From Cupriavidus phytohabitans (lineage in GTDB: Bacteria > Pseudomonadota > Gammaproteobacteria > Burkholderiales > Burkholderiaceae), in assembly GCF_000426345.1 (NCBI RefSeq), contig NZ_AUFE01000007.1, positions 1 to 64,000 on the forward strand: a stretch of 64,000 nucleotides of DNA, written 5' to 3'. Made by a program: the position numbers and the translations under genes. The notes under the pieces were generated by a model. The model searched no databases. It saw only the letters and a list, made by a program, of their open reading frames with translations, and was not told the DNA's origin. Shown piece by piece: positions 15,579 to 24,567 of this stretch; the stretch's first letter is position 1; every line of letters begins with the position of its first letter.

Positions 15579-18080
15579 TTACTCCTTGGGTAGCCCCAGA
15601 ATTGGAGCCAACCTATTAAATCGTTTGAGTCTGTCAGCATATCCATTCTGCCCGCCATTCACAATTTGTGTAACATCTTGAACACTGCCAGATTCCGCAA
15701 CTGAATTTAAGTGATTTCTAGACCAAAATACGAAACCAGATTCAATTCCATACCCAATGTTTGTGGATATTGATTCCGGGTGCGAAATAAAATCCTGCTG
15801 ATCTTCCGGGAAGCGAAGGTTGTGTTCATCTTGAAATGATTGATAACCATTCTTTCCTGTAACTTGGAGAATTCCGCGCCCGCGGTATTTGAACCCATCT
15901 CCGCTGGATTCATCGCCATTTCCCATTCTGTTGGCGTAGACATAACTGGCAAGATGATCCGGGTTGTGGGCATAGTAAGATTCCTGGCTCCACAATTTAT
16001 CTCTTATTCTTCCTTTGGTGCAGTCATCACACTTCGCATCGTAATTCTTTGGTCCGCCTTTGCATCCAAACGTTTTTCGCATCTGCGTGGCGCTATAGTT
16101 AAGCCCTTCCTCGCGAATTCGAAATCCACTCTCATGAGCTGCTTGCGAAAGGAAGTGAGCAATTCTTTTTTTTGTATTTACTTCGTAAGATTTGGCGTAC
16201 TTATTTAAATATGGAATAATGCTATTATTATACGATTCAGAATTTCCTGGCTCAGCGGCTGCGAGCATTTCAAGAGTAATTAGCTGGAGTTCGCCAAAGA
16301 AATTCCCCAGCAACCCAATCGGATGAATATGAAAAACATCCGACCCCGGCAGATCGCTCACGCCAGCCTTCACGTCATCCCACCACACGAGCTTCTCGAT
16401 CCGCTTCTGCTCTCCCTCATGCTGGGGTTTCGGCCCTGTCTCCCTTTCAATTGCCTCGATGAGCTGCTTCCACTTCGCCGGGTTAGCCCATTCGCTGTCA
16501 TGCTTGATGATCAGCCGGGACAGCCGCAGCGCCCGCCACGGGTCGTCGTCCGCGACACGCATTTGGTCGGCTGCCTGGCTGCCATCCCCTCTTGGATAGA
16601 TCGCGCGGTAGACCTTTCCCATCAACGGGCTGAGTTTGGCAAGGGCTTCGTGTTCAGGGACATCTGCCCCAATGTGGTAGTCGACGTATGCCTTCGTGGT
16701 GGCGAACATCGAATGCGCCGGGTCGTGCGCGTCCTCGAACGATGCGTCGAAGTCGATCCAGGACTGCGCGATCTCGCGCGTTACCCGGCCTCCGGCAAAG
16801 TTTTCCTGCCGCACCCAGCCGCTGATGTCGTGGCCGTGTACGTCCGCGCTGTCGATACGCCACCAGGGCAGCTTCTCGCCGTCGCCAGGAGTGTTTTCAA
16901 TACGCTTGTTTTCGGGATGCTTTGCCAGCTCGGCAAACGAAAGGACTTGTATTACGTCGGTGACTGGCGCATCGCGCCCTTCGTGGAATGCTTCCTTGTA
17001 CAGCCTGGTGTTCTTGCCGATGCGCAAGATCGTGGGTTCGCTGGGCAGCCCCATTTGCTCCCAGGATTTCGGCTTGTGGCCGTTTTCCCTGACCCAGGAC
17101 CGGCCATTCTCGATGAATGCCTTGATGCCGTCGCTGCAGAACATCTCGATATGCACCATCCGGTTCTCGGCTGCCGTGCTCAAGGAGTCGTAGCGGCCGA
17201 GATGGCCAATCAGATCGCCTGCCTTGATCGGGAAGGGCCTGGCTGGCACAACCACCCGGTCGAGCAAAGCATCCGGCATGATTTCCTCGACAACGGCATG
17301 GCCGCTCTCCTTGCCGAGGAAGAGCCAGCCATTGATCGCGGCGGTTGCCTCAACGAAGCCGCCCGTCCTTGCGGGAATCAATTGCGCGCCGTGCGTGTCC
17401 GCGATCTGCCCCCAGTTGCCTTCGCGCTTGCTGATGGTGACCTGTGCGCCGTGCGGCAGGATGCACAGTGGGGTGCCATGCGGATGGGTGGCGCGTACCC
17501 GCAGTCCTACCTGACCCGGTAAGGGCGCGCCTGCCGGGCCAGGGGTGGGCTTGTCCTGCGGAAACTGGGTGACCTTGAAGTCCGGCGACCAGTAGGGCGG
17601 CCTGGGCAGCGTTAAGTCGCGCTCGTAACTTGCGAGGTCCTGCAGGTGCATGTACAGGCTGAAGAACGTCAGCTTGTTGTCCTTGGGGAATTCCATCGAA
17701 TGGCGCACCAGGGCAAAGCCGGTGCTGTATGACGCCTGGATGGCGGGCCTGTCGCCGTGCGCGGGCAGTTCGCTGACCAGGTACTTGCGATTTACGCGCC
17801 AGGCCACCACTTCGCCATCGGCCATGCACCGCACGCCGTGCTTCAGGTCGAGCGCGGAACCCGCGCCGGCTGCGGATATATGAAAGCCGCCGTGCCACAG
17901 GCCATTGCCGCTGGCAGCGTAGGAGCCCGACGGTTCCTTCTTCAGCAGCTTGTGGAATTCGTGCTCGTCGGTAAAGTTGGCGGGCGCTCCATTGCCTTGC
18001 GCCTTCTTGCAAAAGGGATACGCGTAGCCCAGTTGCTTCACAGGGGTCTTGGGCGGATTCGTCGGTGTCGAAGTGGCCAT
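15579..18080 (-). CDS. T6SS cell-wall effector: M23-like N-terminal region, SH3-like insert, GH19 C-terminal domain
   Basis: An 833-residue protein without signal peptide, encoded eight bases after vgrG. Residues about 55-330 resemble an M23 peptidase fold: WHGGFHIS (His63), SLYMHLQ (His145) and GDLIGHLGRYD followed by MVHIEMF. In active M23 enzymes the last motif is HxH and the first is HxxxD; here they read MVH and HxxxH, so metal or base residues look altered. An SH3-like stretch is inserted. After a linker (VFHIHPIGLLGNF, about 585) comes a GH19 lysozyme/chitinase-like domain: AAHESGFRIREEGLNYS with Glu650 and Glu657/658 as catalytic candidates, then YRGRGILQVTGKNGY and IVNGGQNGYADR. It should cut peptidoglycan glycan strands after delivery to the target periplasm. 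Confidence 0.88.
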   Translation of the reverse strand: MATSTPTNPPKTPVKQLGYAYPFCKKAQGNGAPANFTDEHEFHKLLKKEPSGSYAASGNGLWHGGFHISAAGAGSALDLKHGVRCMADGEVVAWRVNRKYLVSELPAHGDRPAIQASYSTGFALVRHSMEFPKDNKLTFFSLYMHLQDLASYERDLTLPRPPYWSPDFKVTQFPQDKPTPGPAGAPLPGQVGLRVRATHPHGTPLCILPHGAQVTISKREGNWGQIADTHGAQLIPARTGGFVEATAAINGWLFLGKESGHAVVEEIMPDALLDRVVVPARPFPIKAGDLIGHLGRYDSLSTAAENRMVHIEMFCSDGIKAFIENGRSWVRENGHKPKSWEQMGLPSEPTILRIGKNTRLYKEAFHEGRDAPVTDVIQVLSFAELAKHPENKRIENTPGDGEKLPWWRIDSADVHGHDISGWVRQENFAGGRVTREIAQSWIDFDASFEDAHDPAHSMFATTKAYVDYHIGADVPEHEALAKLSPLMGKVYRAIYPRGDGSQAADQMRVADDDPWRALRLSRLIIKHDSEWANPAKWKQLIEAIERETGPKPQHEGEQKRIEKLVWWDDVKAGVSDLPGSDVFHIHPIGLLGNFFGELQLITLEMLAAAEPGNSESYNNSIIPYLNKYAKSYEVNTKKRIAHFLSQAAHESGFRIREEGLNYSATQMRKTFGCKGGPKNYDAKCDDCTKGRIRDKLWSQESYYAHNPDHLASYVYANRMGNGDESSGDGFKYRGRGILQVTGKNGYQSFQDEHNLRFPEDQQDFISHPESISTNIGYGIESGFVFWSRNHLNSVAESGSVQDVTQIVNGGQNGYADRLKRFNRLAPILGLPKE

Positions 18081-18088
18081 GATTGCGC

Positions 18089-20410
18089 TTAATCAGAGAA
18101 CCCAAAGTTCAGGTCGCCCTTGATGTCCTTGACGGGCAGATTGGACCAGTCGGGAAATGTGAAACTGCCACCAGCCGGACCTTCCACATTCAGGTTGCCC
18201 TTGACGTCGATCTTGCCGCTCGGGCTTGCCAACCCGATCGTGCCGTTGGCGATCTTGATGTAGGCGCCCGATCCGTCGCCGAGGGTGATGCCCTTCGAAG
18301 CGGTGATGAGGGTTTCACCCGAGGATGAGCTGATCACGACGTTCTTCAGCGCCAGGAGTTCCAGCCCGCCGCCCTGGGCCTGGACTTCGACCTTGCCTTT
18401 CGCGGCGAAGATGCGGATGCCGAGCTTCGCGGCAAAGAGCGATATCGCTTCGCCGGCCGCTGCGGTCAAGCGCTTGAACACCCCGATGTCCAGGCCGCCG
18501 CCTGCGGTCACGAACATCTGCTGGCGCGCGGCCAGCTGCATATCCTTGCCGCTTGCAATGCCTACGCCATCCGGCGCAGTGGCGAGAACGGCTGGCTTCT
18601 TCAGCCCCACGAGACACTGCTCGACCAGCGCACGTTGCTGGTTGATTTCCGCCAGCCAGGCCTTTGCCGCATTGGCCGAAGCATTGAGCGAATGCAGCAG
18701 ATCCACTGCTTGCCGCAGCGTGGCTTCTGCATCCTGCATGTCGAGTTGCTGGCCGCTGGCATTCGGCTGGTCTTGCGCCGAAATGAGCATGCCCTTGCCG
18801 CCACGCATCGCGCCATGGCCGGACGTCCGCAACTCGAACCCCTCACCACGCTTCTGCCTTTTGCTATCGACGAGGTAACCCAGGTTGAGCTGGGTCTTGC
18901 CGCCATAGTCGGTGGACAGCTTGATACCTTCCTGTCCCTCCCAGTCCTCCATGCGCAGCTTGTTGTTCGCCTGCGTGCGGATCACGTTGCGCGAGATCCA
19001 GCGGTCCTGGCTGGTGATATGGTCGGCTTGCTGGCTGTTGTGGTGGGCGTGCGCGATATACGGCTTGTTCGGATTGCCGTCGGTGAAGGCAATCGCCACC
19101 TCGGTGCCATCGAGCAGCGGGAAGTGGAAGCCGGTCTGCAGGCCGCCCGCGAACGGCTTGGCCAGGCGTAGCGGCACGCTCTCGCCGCCAGCTGGCCATT
19201 CATCGAAATCCAGGTCGAAGCGGACCGTGTAATGCCCGTCCTGCGTCAGGTAGGCATACTTGTAGCGGCTCGGCGAGGAGACCCGGGCACTGAGCGTGCC
19301 GGCGATGCGCGGCCAGTTTGCCTCGTCCAGTGGCAGGCGGAAGCGACGGTCCGCCGGAATCGCCTTGTAGCGGTTGCGATAGGCCTGGTCGCGCGCGCTG
19401 CTGTGCGTGACTTCGGTGATGACCTGGCCGCTGGGCGCATCGGGCAGCGCCAGGTCCATGCGCAGGATGCGCGCCGGGCGCAGCTCCAGGACGTTGCTCT
19501 CGCCCTCGTAGACCACCTGCGCGGCGATGGCCGCCTCGTGGCGCAGTTGCGCCTCCCACCTGGCGCCGTCCTGGTCCGGATGGTGCGTGCCGTAGACGTA
19601 GGACTGGCCGTAGGTCGTCCGGTCCTTGCGCGCGATATTGGCCTCGGCGCGGAAGCGCTCGTAGGCCTGCTCCGGGTTGCGCTCGGCGGCCAGGAACGAT
19701 GCCGCCACCGTCTTCGCAACGGTCCTGATGGCGAAGACCGTCTCGATGCCCGATTCCAGGCCCGCCGTCTCGCGGTACGGCACCAACCGCTGCGGCAGGT
19801 ATAGGTAGTGGTCGATATCGTCGCAGAAGGTCAGGAGGTCATGGCCGAACTTCCCCGGGCCGAAGTAGCAGTACAGGCCTTCCTGCTGCATCAGCAGCCG
19901 GATGTAGTCCCAGTCGGACATCTGGTACTGGAAGCGGAATTTGTGCTGGGGGTATTGCCGGCGCGTCTTGAAGGCGAAATGGTGGCCCGTCATGCCGTGC
20001 CGGCGCAGGATGGCCTCGATGATCTGCGGGACGGTCTTGTGCTGGTAGATGCGGCTGGCATGCGTGAGCCGCAGGCGTGCGACATGCGGTTCCACCACCA
20101 TCTCGTAGGCATGGAAGTCGTGGGTTTGCCCGGTCTTGGTGAAGCGGGTGATACAGCCGGCGAACCGGCGCGGCTCGCTGCCATCGGGGGGATCGATCAC
20201 GAACACCGCGTCGCGGCCAAGGTAGCCGGTCCGATCCAGTTCCGGCGGATGCGTGAGCTGAACCGTCACTTCATAGGGTTCGCCCAGGCGCTCCGCGGCT
20301 TCGAACGACACCACCGAAAGCGCGGCGGCAGTGGCCGCGCCAGGTACCTCCAGGAAGCACGACTGCCTTCCCGTTGCCGCCTTCGCGGCGACATCCCATC
20401 CTTCCGCCAT
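18089..20410 (-). CDS. vgrG: VgrG spike protein with DUF2345 C-terminal region
   Basis: A 773-residue T6SS spike subunit. The N-terminal gp27-like part has FRFQYQMSDWDYIRLLMQQE and CYFGPGKFGHDLL; the gp5-like OB region has FPLLDGTEVAIAFTDGNPNK and HHNSQQADHITSQDRWISRN, and a DUF2345 stretch of beta-repeats (LAARQQMFVTAGGGLDIGV, GKVEVQAQGGGLELLALKN) precedes a short tail. It forms the trimeric puncturing tip topped by PAAR. An AGGAAGA ribosome binding site precedes the ATG at 20408-20410. It is the first gene of the minus-strand unit vgrG-effector-immunity-PAAR-two-TM-tssM. Confidence 0.96.
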   Translation of the reverse strand: MAEGWDVAAKAATGRQSCFLEVPGAATAAALSVVSFEAAERLGEPYEVTVQLTHPPELDRTGYLGRDAVFVIDPPDGSEPRRFAGCITRFTKTGQTHDFHAYEMVVEPHVARLRLTHASRIYQHKTVPQIIEAILRRHGMTGHHFAFKTRRQYPQHKFRFQYQMSDWDYIRLLMQQEGLYCYFGPGKFGHDLLTFCDDIDHYLYLPQRLVPYRETAGLESGIETVFAIRTVAKTVAASFLAAERNPEQAYERFRAEANIARKDRTTYGQSYVYGTHHPDQDGARWEAQLRHEAAIAAQVVYEGESNVLELRPARILRMDLALPDAPSGQVITEVTHSSARDQAYRNRYKAIPADRRFRLPLDEANWPRIAGTLSARVSSPSRYKYAYLTQDGHYTVRFDLDFDEWPAGGESVPLRLAKPFAGGLQTGFHFPLLDGTEVAIAFTDGNPNKPYIAHAHHNSQQADHITSQDRWISRNVIRTQANNKLRMEDWEGQEGIKLSTDYGGKTQLNLGYLVDSKRQKRGEGFELRTSGHGAMRGGKGMLISAQDQPNASGQQLDMQDAEATLRQAVDLLHSLNASANAAKAWLAEINQQRALVEQCLVGLKKPAVLATAPDGVGIASGKDMQLAARQQMFVTAGGGLDIGVFKRLTAAAGEAISLFAAKLGIRIFAAKGKVEVQAQGGGLELLALKNVVISSSSGETLITASKGITLGDGSGAYIKIANGTIGLASPSGKIDVKGNLNVEGPAGGSFTFPDWSNLPVKDIKGDLNFGFSD

Positions 20411-20853
20411 CGTGGATCTTCCTCGTTGCTGGCGCGCCGCATGAACGGCGCGCCGGTATCAATGAGCCCCAGGCGGATGGCATCGCGGCGCATGGCGTAA
20501 CCGCCAATCGCCCCCGAGAACCCATCCGTCTAGCTTTGAAGAAGCATCGCAAACGTGGCTACGGAAAACATAGGACAAATCGGAATCAAATTTCGATTTA
20601 TCGAAAATACGATCTAGAAAATGTTTAATACAAGGGGGTGCCGGGCGAGGTTGCCCGGCATGCCGTCAATGCAAACGGCACTCCGAGAGGCGGCTCAGGA
20701 CATCCCCAATAGTCCAAGCTTGCGCGGGGGCCGTGAGCATGCCAATGCCAGCGATGGCACGCCACCGTCAGCACTCACTGCCGGGAATTGGACTTGGGCG
20801 AAATCGCGCGCATGCCTGGCCGTTGGACCGCCGGCCCAGATGGCCCCAGCAGG
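20411..20853. other. Gene-free, partly AT-rich leader of the vgrG unit
   Basis: No gene is visible in these 443 bases. A low-GC patch at about 20535-20635 stands out against the GC-rich surroundings and holds the palindrome at 20591-20606. As the region lies between the vgrG start and the 3' end of the VOC gene, the promoter of the T6SS unit must be here; AT-rich leaders of T6SS genes are often bound by H-NS-type proteins, which is only a suggestion. Confidence 0.45.
20591..20606. promoter_or_regulatory. Palindrome in the vgrG leader
   Basis: TTTCGA-TTTA-TCGAAA is a perfect 6-bp inverted repeat in the AT-rich patch about 185 bases upstream of the vgrG start codon. It is a possible regulator binding site. 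Confidence 0.3.
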
Positions 20854-21267
20854 TTATCGCCAGCCCGTCACCAACGCATACCCCTGACCCTTCCACTCAA
20901 TAAAACAAAGCCCATGCCCGAACGGATCCGACAACGTGGCCTGCCTGCCCCAGTCGAAATCCTGCGGCCAGTCCTCGATCTCGGCCCCGGCTTCCAGCGC
21001 CCGTTCAATCGCGGCCTCGAGGTCGGCGACGACAAAATCGAGGTGTACCGGCGTCCAGTGCCGACGGTAATCGCGCCGGGTATCGGAACGGCTGGTGGGG
21101 CGGGTGCCAGCGGGCTTGGCGAGCAGATAGATCGGTGTATTGCCGCCCAGCATTTCGGCGACGGTGCCGTCGAACAGGCGGCGCTGCAGCTTCAGCCCCA
21201 GGCCTTGCTCGTAGAAGGCGATGCCGCGCGCGAGGTCGTCGACATCGATATTGATCAGCAACTCCAT
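20854..21267 (-). CDS. VOC-family (glyoxalase-like) protein
   Basis: A 137-residue vicinal-oxygen-chelate protein with the two beta-alpha-beta-beta-beta halves: INIDVDDLARGIAFYEQGLG in the first and VDFVV-like HLDFVVADLEAAIERALEAG in the second, ending DPFGHGLCFIEWKGQGY. A perfect AAGGAGG site six bases ahead of the ATG at 21265-21267 fixes the start. Members bind a metal and act as dioxygenases, isomerases or resistance proteins; the sequence does not tell which. It stands alone upstream of the SGNH hydrolase in the same orientation. Confidence 0.88.
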   Translation of the reverse strand: MELLINIDVDDLARGIAFYEQGLGLKLQRRLFDGTVAEMLGGNTPIYLLAKPAGTRPTSRSDTRRDYRRHWTPVHLDFVVADLEAAIERALEAGAEIEDWPQDFDWGRQATLSDPFGHGLCFIEWKGQGYALVTGWR

Positions 21268-21385
21268 GACAGCCTCCTTGCGGCGTTCTGTGTGAGAGCG
21301 ACCGCATTGTGCGCCGGCCCTCCTGACAACTGCTGTCAGGAGTGATGTTTCAGCCAGCGGCCGGAGGCGTGCCGATACGCGTGTG

Positions 21386-22060
21386 TCAGCGTGGCAGCAG
21401 TTCGCGAACCACCGGGCGCAACGCATCGCCAAGCGTCACATGGGCGTCCGCGTCAAGATGCACGCCGTCGACGGCGCTGCTCTGGATGACCGCGCCGGCG
21501 TCGAACATCGGGCAGTCCAGCTGCGCGCAGACCTCGGCAACGGCCTGCGGCAGGCCGGTCCATTTATGTTCGCCACCGGCAAACTTGGGCGCCAGCGGCC
21601 CCCGCGGCGTGTGAATCGGCGGCGGCGTCACCACCAGCACCGGCGGCACCGGCATGCCCGGTTCGATCGGCGCAATGCGGATCGCCTGCACCAGGGTGCC
21701 GATGCCCTGGGCGGCGTGCCAGGCATTGTGAAGATGCATCGACTGGAAATCGTTGTTGCCGAGCATCAAGACCACCAGTGCCAGCGGCGAGTGGATCTCG
21801 ATACGCTGCGCCAGGCCCTGCAGCCCGTTGCGCCCCGGCTTGAAGGGATCGTCCCAGACCGTTCGGCGGCCGTTCAGGCAGTCTTCGATGAGGCGCACCG
21901 GCGTGCCGCCGTCGGCATTCAGTGCCAGTTCCAGGCGGCCCGGCCAGCGCACCGGGAACGGCAGCCGTTGACGCGTGCCGGGGACGATCCCCCAGGACAG
22001 TGAATCGGAGTAGACAAGAACTTGCAGCGGATCGGCTTCGGCCAGCAGCGCGGCGGGCAT
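21386..22060 (-). CDS. SGNH/GDSL-family hydrolase (arylesterase-like)
   Basis: A 224-residue esterase of the SGNH fold. Block I reads VLVYSDSLSWG (nucleophile Ser in SDSLS), block III is LGNNDFQ (the N of SGNH), and block V is DGVHLDADAHV with the Asp-x-x-His pair. There is no signal peptide, so it is cytosolic. The ATG at 22058-22060 has GGAG eight bases upstream; a TTG six codons earlier is less likely. The closest known group is the arylesterase/acyl hydrolase TesA-like enzymes acting on carbohydrate or aryl esters. Confidence 0.87.
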   Translation of the reverse strand: MPAALLAEADPLQVLVYSDSLSWGIVPGTRQRLPFPVRWPGRLELALNADGGTPVRLIEDCLNGRRTVWDDPFKPGRNGLQGLAQRIEIHSPLALVVLMLGNNDFQSMHLHNAWHAAQGIGTLVQAIRIAPIEPGMPVPPVLVVTPPPIHTPRGPLAPKFAGGEHKWTGLPQAVAEVCAQLDCPMFDAGAVIQSSAVDGVHLDADAHVTLGDALRPVVRELLPR

Positions 22061-22202
22061 GCGCGGAACTCCAGTCAACGTGATGGTTGGTCGATATCCG
22101 ACGGGAGGCTGTCACAGCAATGTTGCACCGCGCAGACAAAAACGTCTTCCGAACACGCGGAGACTTCATAATATCGACTTATTGAAGATAGGGAGAAAGA
22201 AG

Positions 22203-22673
22203 TTGCGTTTCGAGCACTTGGTGGAGATCAATGATCCCGGCAATCCCCAGCTGGATCCGCTGACACCCGACCAGCTTTGGCAAGGCCTGGTGTTGCGCGC
22301 CGAGTCGCCAGAGTTGTTCGTGCTGGGCCTGGACAGCGCCGAAGTAGTCGCGCGAGGCGACAACTGGATCGACCGCGTGCTGCATTTCGGCGAGGCGTCC
22401 ATCCATGACCGCGTGGTGTTCGCGCCGCGCCGCCAGGTGCGCTATGAAACCGCCGCCACTGCCGAGCACGCCGGCGGTACGCTGACCATGGTGATCGAGA
22501 CGCCCGGCCCGGATGCGCTGCTGCTGCGCTTCACCTACGACACTACCATGCCAGCCGTCGATGCCAGCGGCGACGACCGCTACGCCGAGATCGTCAAGTC
22601 CGCGTACCACGAGGCCGACATCGACACCGTCCGCAAGATCCGCGAGATCGCCGACACCGGGCGGCTGGGGTGA
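22203..22673 (+). CDS. SRPBCC-family protein (DUF1857-like)
   Basis: A 156-residue protein beginning with a TTG start (22203-22205) preceded by AGGGAGAAAG; no ATG start fits, and the longer frame to an upstream ATG would run through the divergent promoter. The sequence RFEHLVEINDPGNPQLDPLT, VLRAESPELFVLGLD and a final EIVKSAYHEADIDTVRKIRE match the AtaL/DUF1857 branch of START-like ligand-binding folds. Function is unknown. It overlaps the next gene by four bases (GTGA), so the two are co-translated. Confidence 0.8.
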   Translation: MRFEHLVEINDPGNPQLDPLTPDQLWQGLVLRAESPELFVLGLDSAEVVARGDNWIDRVLHFGEASIHDRVVFAPRRQVRYETAATAEHAGGTLTMVIETPGPDALLLRFTYDTTMPAVDASGDDRYAEIVKSAYHEADIDTVRKIREIADTGRLG

Positions 22674-24151
22674 GCGAGGGCCCCGTCGCGCCGGAGACTT
22701 CCGGCAAGCTGCCGGGCGGGCCGACCCGGGCAACGCTGCGTGCCCGCTACGGCGACCGCCTGCGCTGGATGGTGCTGATGACGCTGATGCTGGGCACGGT
22801 CTCGTCGATCGTCTCGTCCACCATCATCAACGTTGCCATCCCCGACCTGAGCCGGCATTTCCTGCTGGGGCAGGAGCGCGCGCAATGGGTCGCGGCCAGC
22901 TTCATGATCGCGATGACGCTGTCGATGCTGCTGACGCCGTGGCTGCTCAACCGCTACGGGCTGCGCCGTACTTTCCTGGGGTCGCTGCTGCTGCTGGGCG
23001 CCGGCGGGCTGTTCGGCGGGTTCTCGCCGACTTATGGCGTGATGATCGCCATGCGCGTGGCCGAAGGCGCCGCCGCCGGCATCATGCAGCCGCTGCCCAA
23101 TATCCTGATCCTGCGCGTGTTCGAGGAGCGCGAGCAGGGCAAGGCCATCAGCATGTTCGGCTTCGGCGTGGTGCTCGCACCGGCGCTGGGGCCCAGCCTT
23201 GGCGGCTTCCTGGTCGAGGCGTTCGGCTGGCGCTCGATCTTCTTCGTGGTGGTGCCGCTGACGCTGCTAGGCGCGTTCATGGCGCGGCGTTTCATGGCGG
23301 TGGATTCGATCATGATGGGCGCGCGCGAGCCGCTGGACTGGCGCGGCCTGGCACTGGCCGGCGTGGCCACCGTGAGCCTGCTCAATGGCGTGGTCGAAAT
23401 GCGCGAAAGCGTTGGCGCGGGCATGGCGCTGGCCGGCTTCGGCGTGCTGATGCTGGCGGCGTTCGTGCTGTGGCAGCTGCGCGCGCCGCATCCGCTGATG
23501 AACATGCGGCTGTACAGCTACCGGCAGTTCTCCGCGGGCGCGGTGGTGGCATTTATCTACGGTGCGGGCCTGTTCGGCTCGACCTACCTGCTGCCGGTCT
23601 ACATGCAGATGGCGCTGGAGTACACGCCCTCGCGCGCGGGCCTGGTGCTGCTGCCGGCGGGCGTGATGCTGGCACTGACGATCGCCGTGGCGGGCCGCTT
23701 CACACACCGGATCGCGCCGCATGTGCAGGTGTCGTTCGGGCTGGCGCTGCTGGCGCTGTCGTTCCTGCTGATGGCGTTGGGGTCGCCCTCCACGCCGTAC
23801 CTGCTGCTGGTCGCGCTGGCGGTGCTGGGACGGATCGGGCTCGGCTGCATTCTGCCGTCGCTGACGCTGGGGTCGATGCGAGGCGTGGATTTTTCGCTGA
23901 TCGCGCAGGGATCGAGCTGCATCAACTTTATCCGCCAGCTGGGTGGCGCGATCGGCGTGAGCCTGGCCGGGGTGGGCCTGCAGTGGCGGCTGACGCAGCA
24001 CGGCGCGGTGCTGGGCCAGGCGGGCGACGCCGCGCTGCAGGCGGCGCGCATCCGCGCCTTCGATGAGACCTTCCTGGCGGTCGGGGTGTTGATCGCCAGT
24101 GCCATCTTCGCGGCCTGGCGCATCCGGCCAAGGCCGCTGCCGGCGGGCTGA
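22670..24151 (+). CDS. MFS drug efflux transporter (DHA2/EmrB-like)
   Basis: A 493-residue inner-membrane protein with about 14 hydrophobic helices, typical of the DHA2 family. TM1 ends SSIVSSTIINVAIPDLSRHF, the motif C-type region is VVLAPALGPSLGGFLVE, and LNRYGLRRTF corresponds to motif A. These proteins use the proton gradient to export hydrophobic drugs. The GTG start at 22670 overlaps the stop of the SRPBCC gene, suggesting a functional pair. Confidence 0.9.
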   Translation: MSEGPVAPETSGKLPGGPTRATLRARYGDRLRWMVLMTLMLGTVSSIVSSTIINVAIPDLSRHFLLGQERAQWVAASFMIAMTLSMLLTPWLLNRYGLRRTFLGSLLLLGAGGLFGGFSPTYGVMIAMRVAEGAAAGIMQPLPNILILRVFEEREQGKAISMFGFGVVLAPALGPSLGGFLVEAFGWRSIFFVVVPLTLLGAFMARRFMAVDSIMMGAREPLDWRGLALAGVATVSLLNGVVEMRESVGAGMALAGFGVLMLAAFVLWQLRAPHPLMNMRLYSYRQFSAGAVVAFIYGAGLFGSTYLLPVYMQMALEYTPSRAGLVLLPAGVMLALTIAVAGRFTHRIAPHVQVSFGLALLALSFLLMALGSPSTPYLLLVALAVLGRIGLGCILPSLTLGSMRGVDFSLIAQGSSCINFIRQLGGAIGVSLAGVGLQWRLTQHGAVLGQAGDAALQAARIRAFDETFLAVGVLIASAIFAAWRIRPRPLPAG

Positions 24152-24178
24152 TGCCGCCGGCTGGCGTGGCGGCGGGGT

Positions 24179-24448
24179 TTAGCTGGCCGCGCCGCTGCGC
24201 AGTTCTGCCACCAGCGCGATGTACTGCTCCATCGCCTGCTCGCGCGCGGTGCCGCGCAGCGCTTCCCAGGCTTCGAACTTGTAGCGGCCGACAAAGTCGG
24301 TCATGCCCGGCTTGTCGCCGTGGGCGTCGCCTTCGCTGCCTTGCTTGAACAGCGCGTACAGGCGCAGCAGGGTCATATTGCTGGGACGCTCGCTCAGTTG
24401 CTTGACGTCGATCTGGGCCTGGTCGAAGCGTGCCTGCAGGTCGCTCAT
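24179..24448 (-). CDS. Acyl-CoA-binding protein
   Basis: An 89-residue four-helix protein with the ACBP signature: LLRLYALFKQGSEGDAHGDK, then RYKFEAWEALRGTAREQAME with the Lys/Trp residues that contact the CoA head group. It binds and buffers long-chain acyl-CoA in the cytosol. It lies convergent to the MFS gene and divergent from tsaB. Confidence 0.93.
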   Translation of the reverse strand: MSDLQARFDQAQIDVKQLSERPSNMTLLRLYALFKQGSEGDAHGDKPGMTDFVGRYKFEAWEALRGTAREQAMEQYIALVAELRSGAAS

Positions 24449-24567
24449 GGGTTCCTCCGTGGGAATTTGTGAAAGTGCAGCCGATGATAGCCGCGCCAGT
24501 GCGCCAGACCGCGCGTCTAAAACCGAAGAAGCCCTCGGTTCCGGGCGCCAGCGGCTACAATCGCGCC

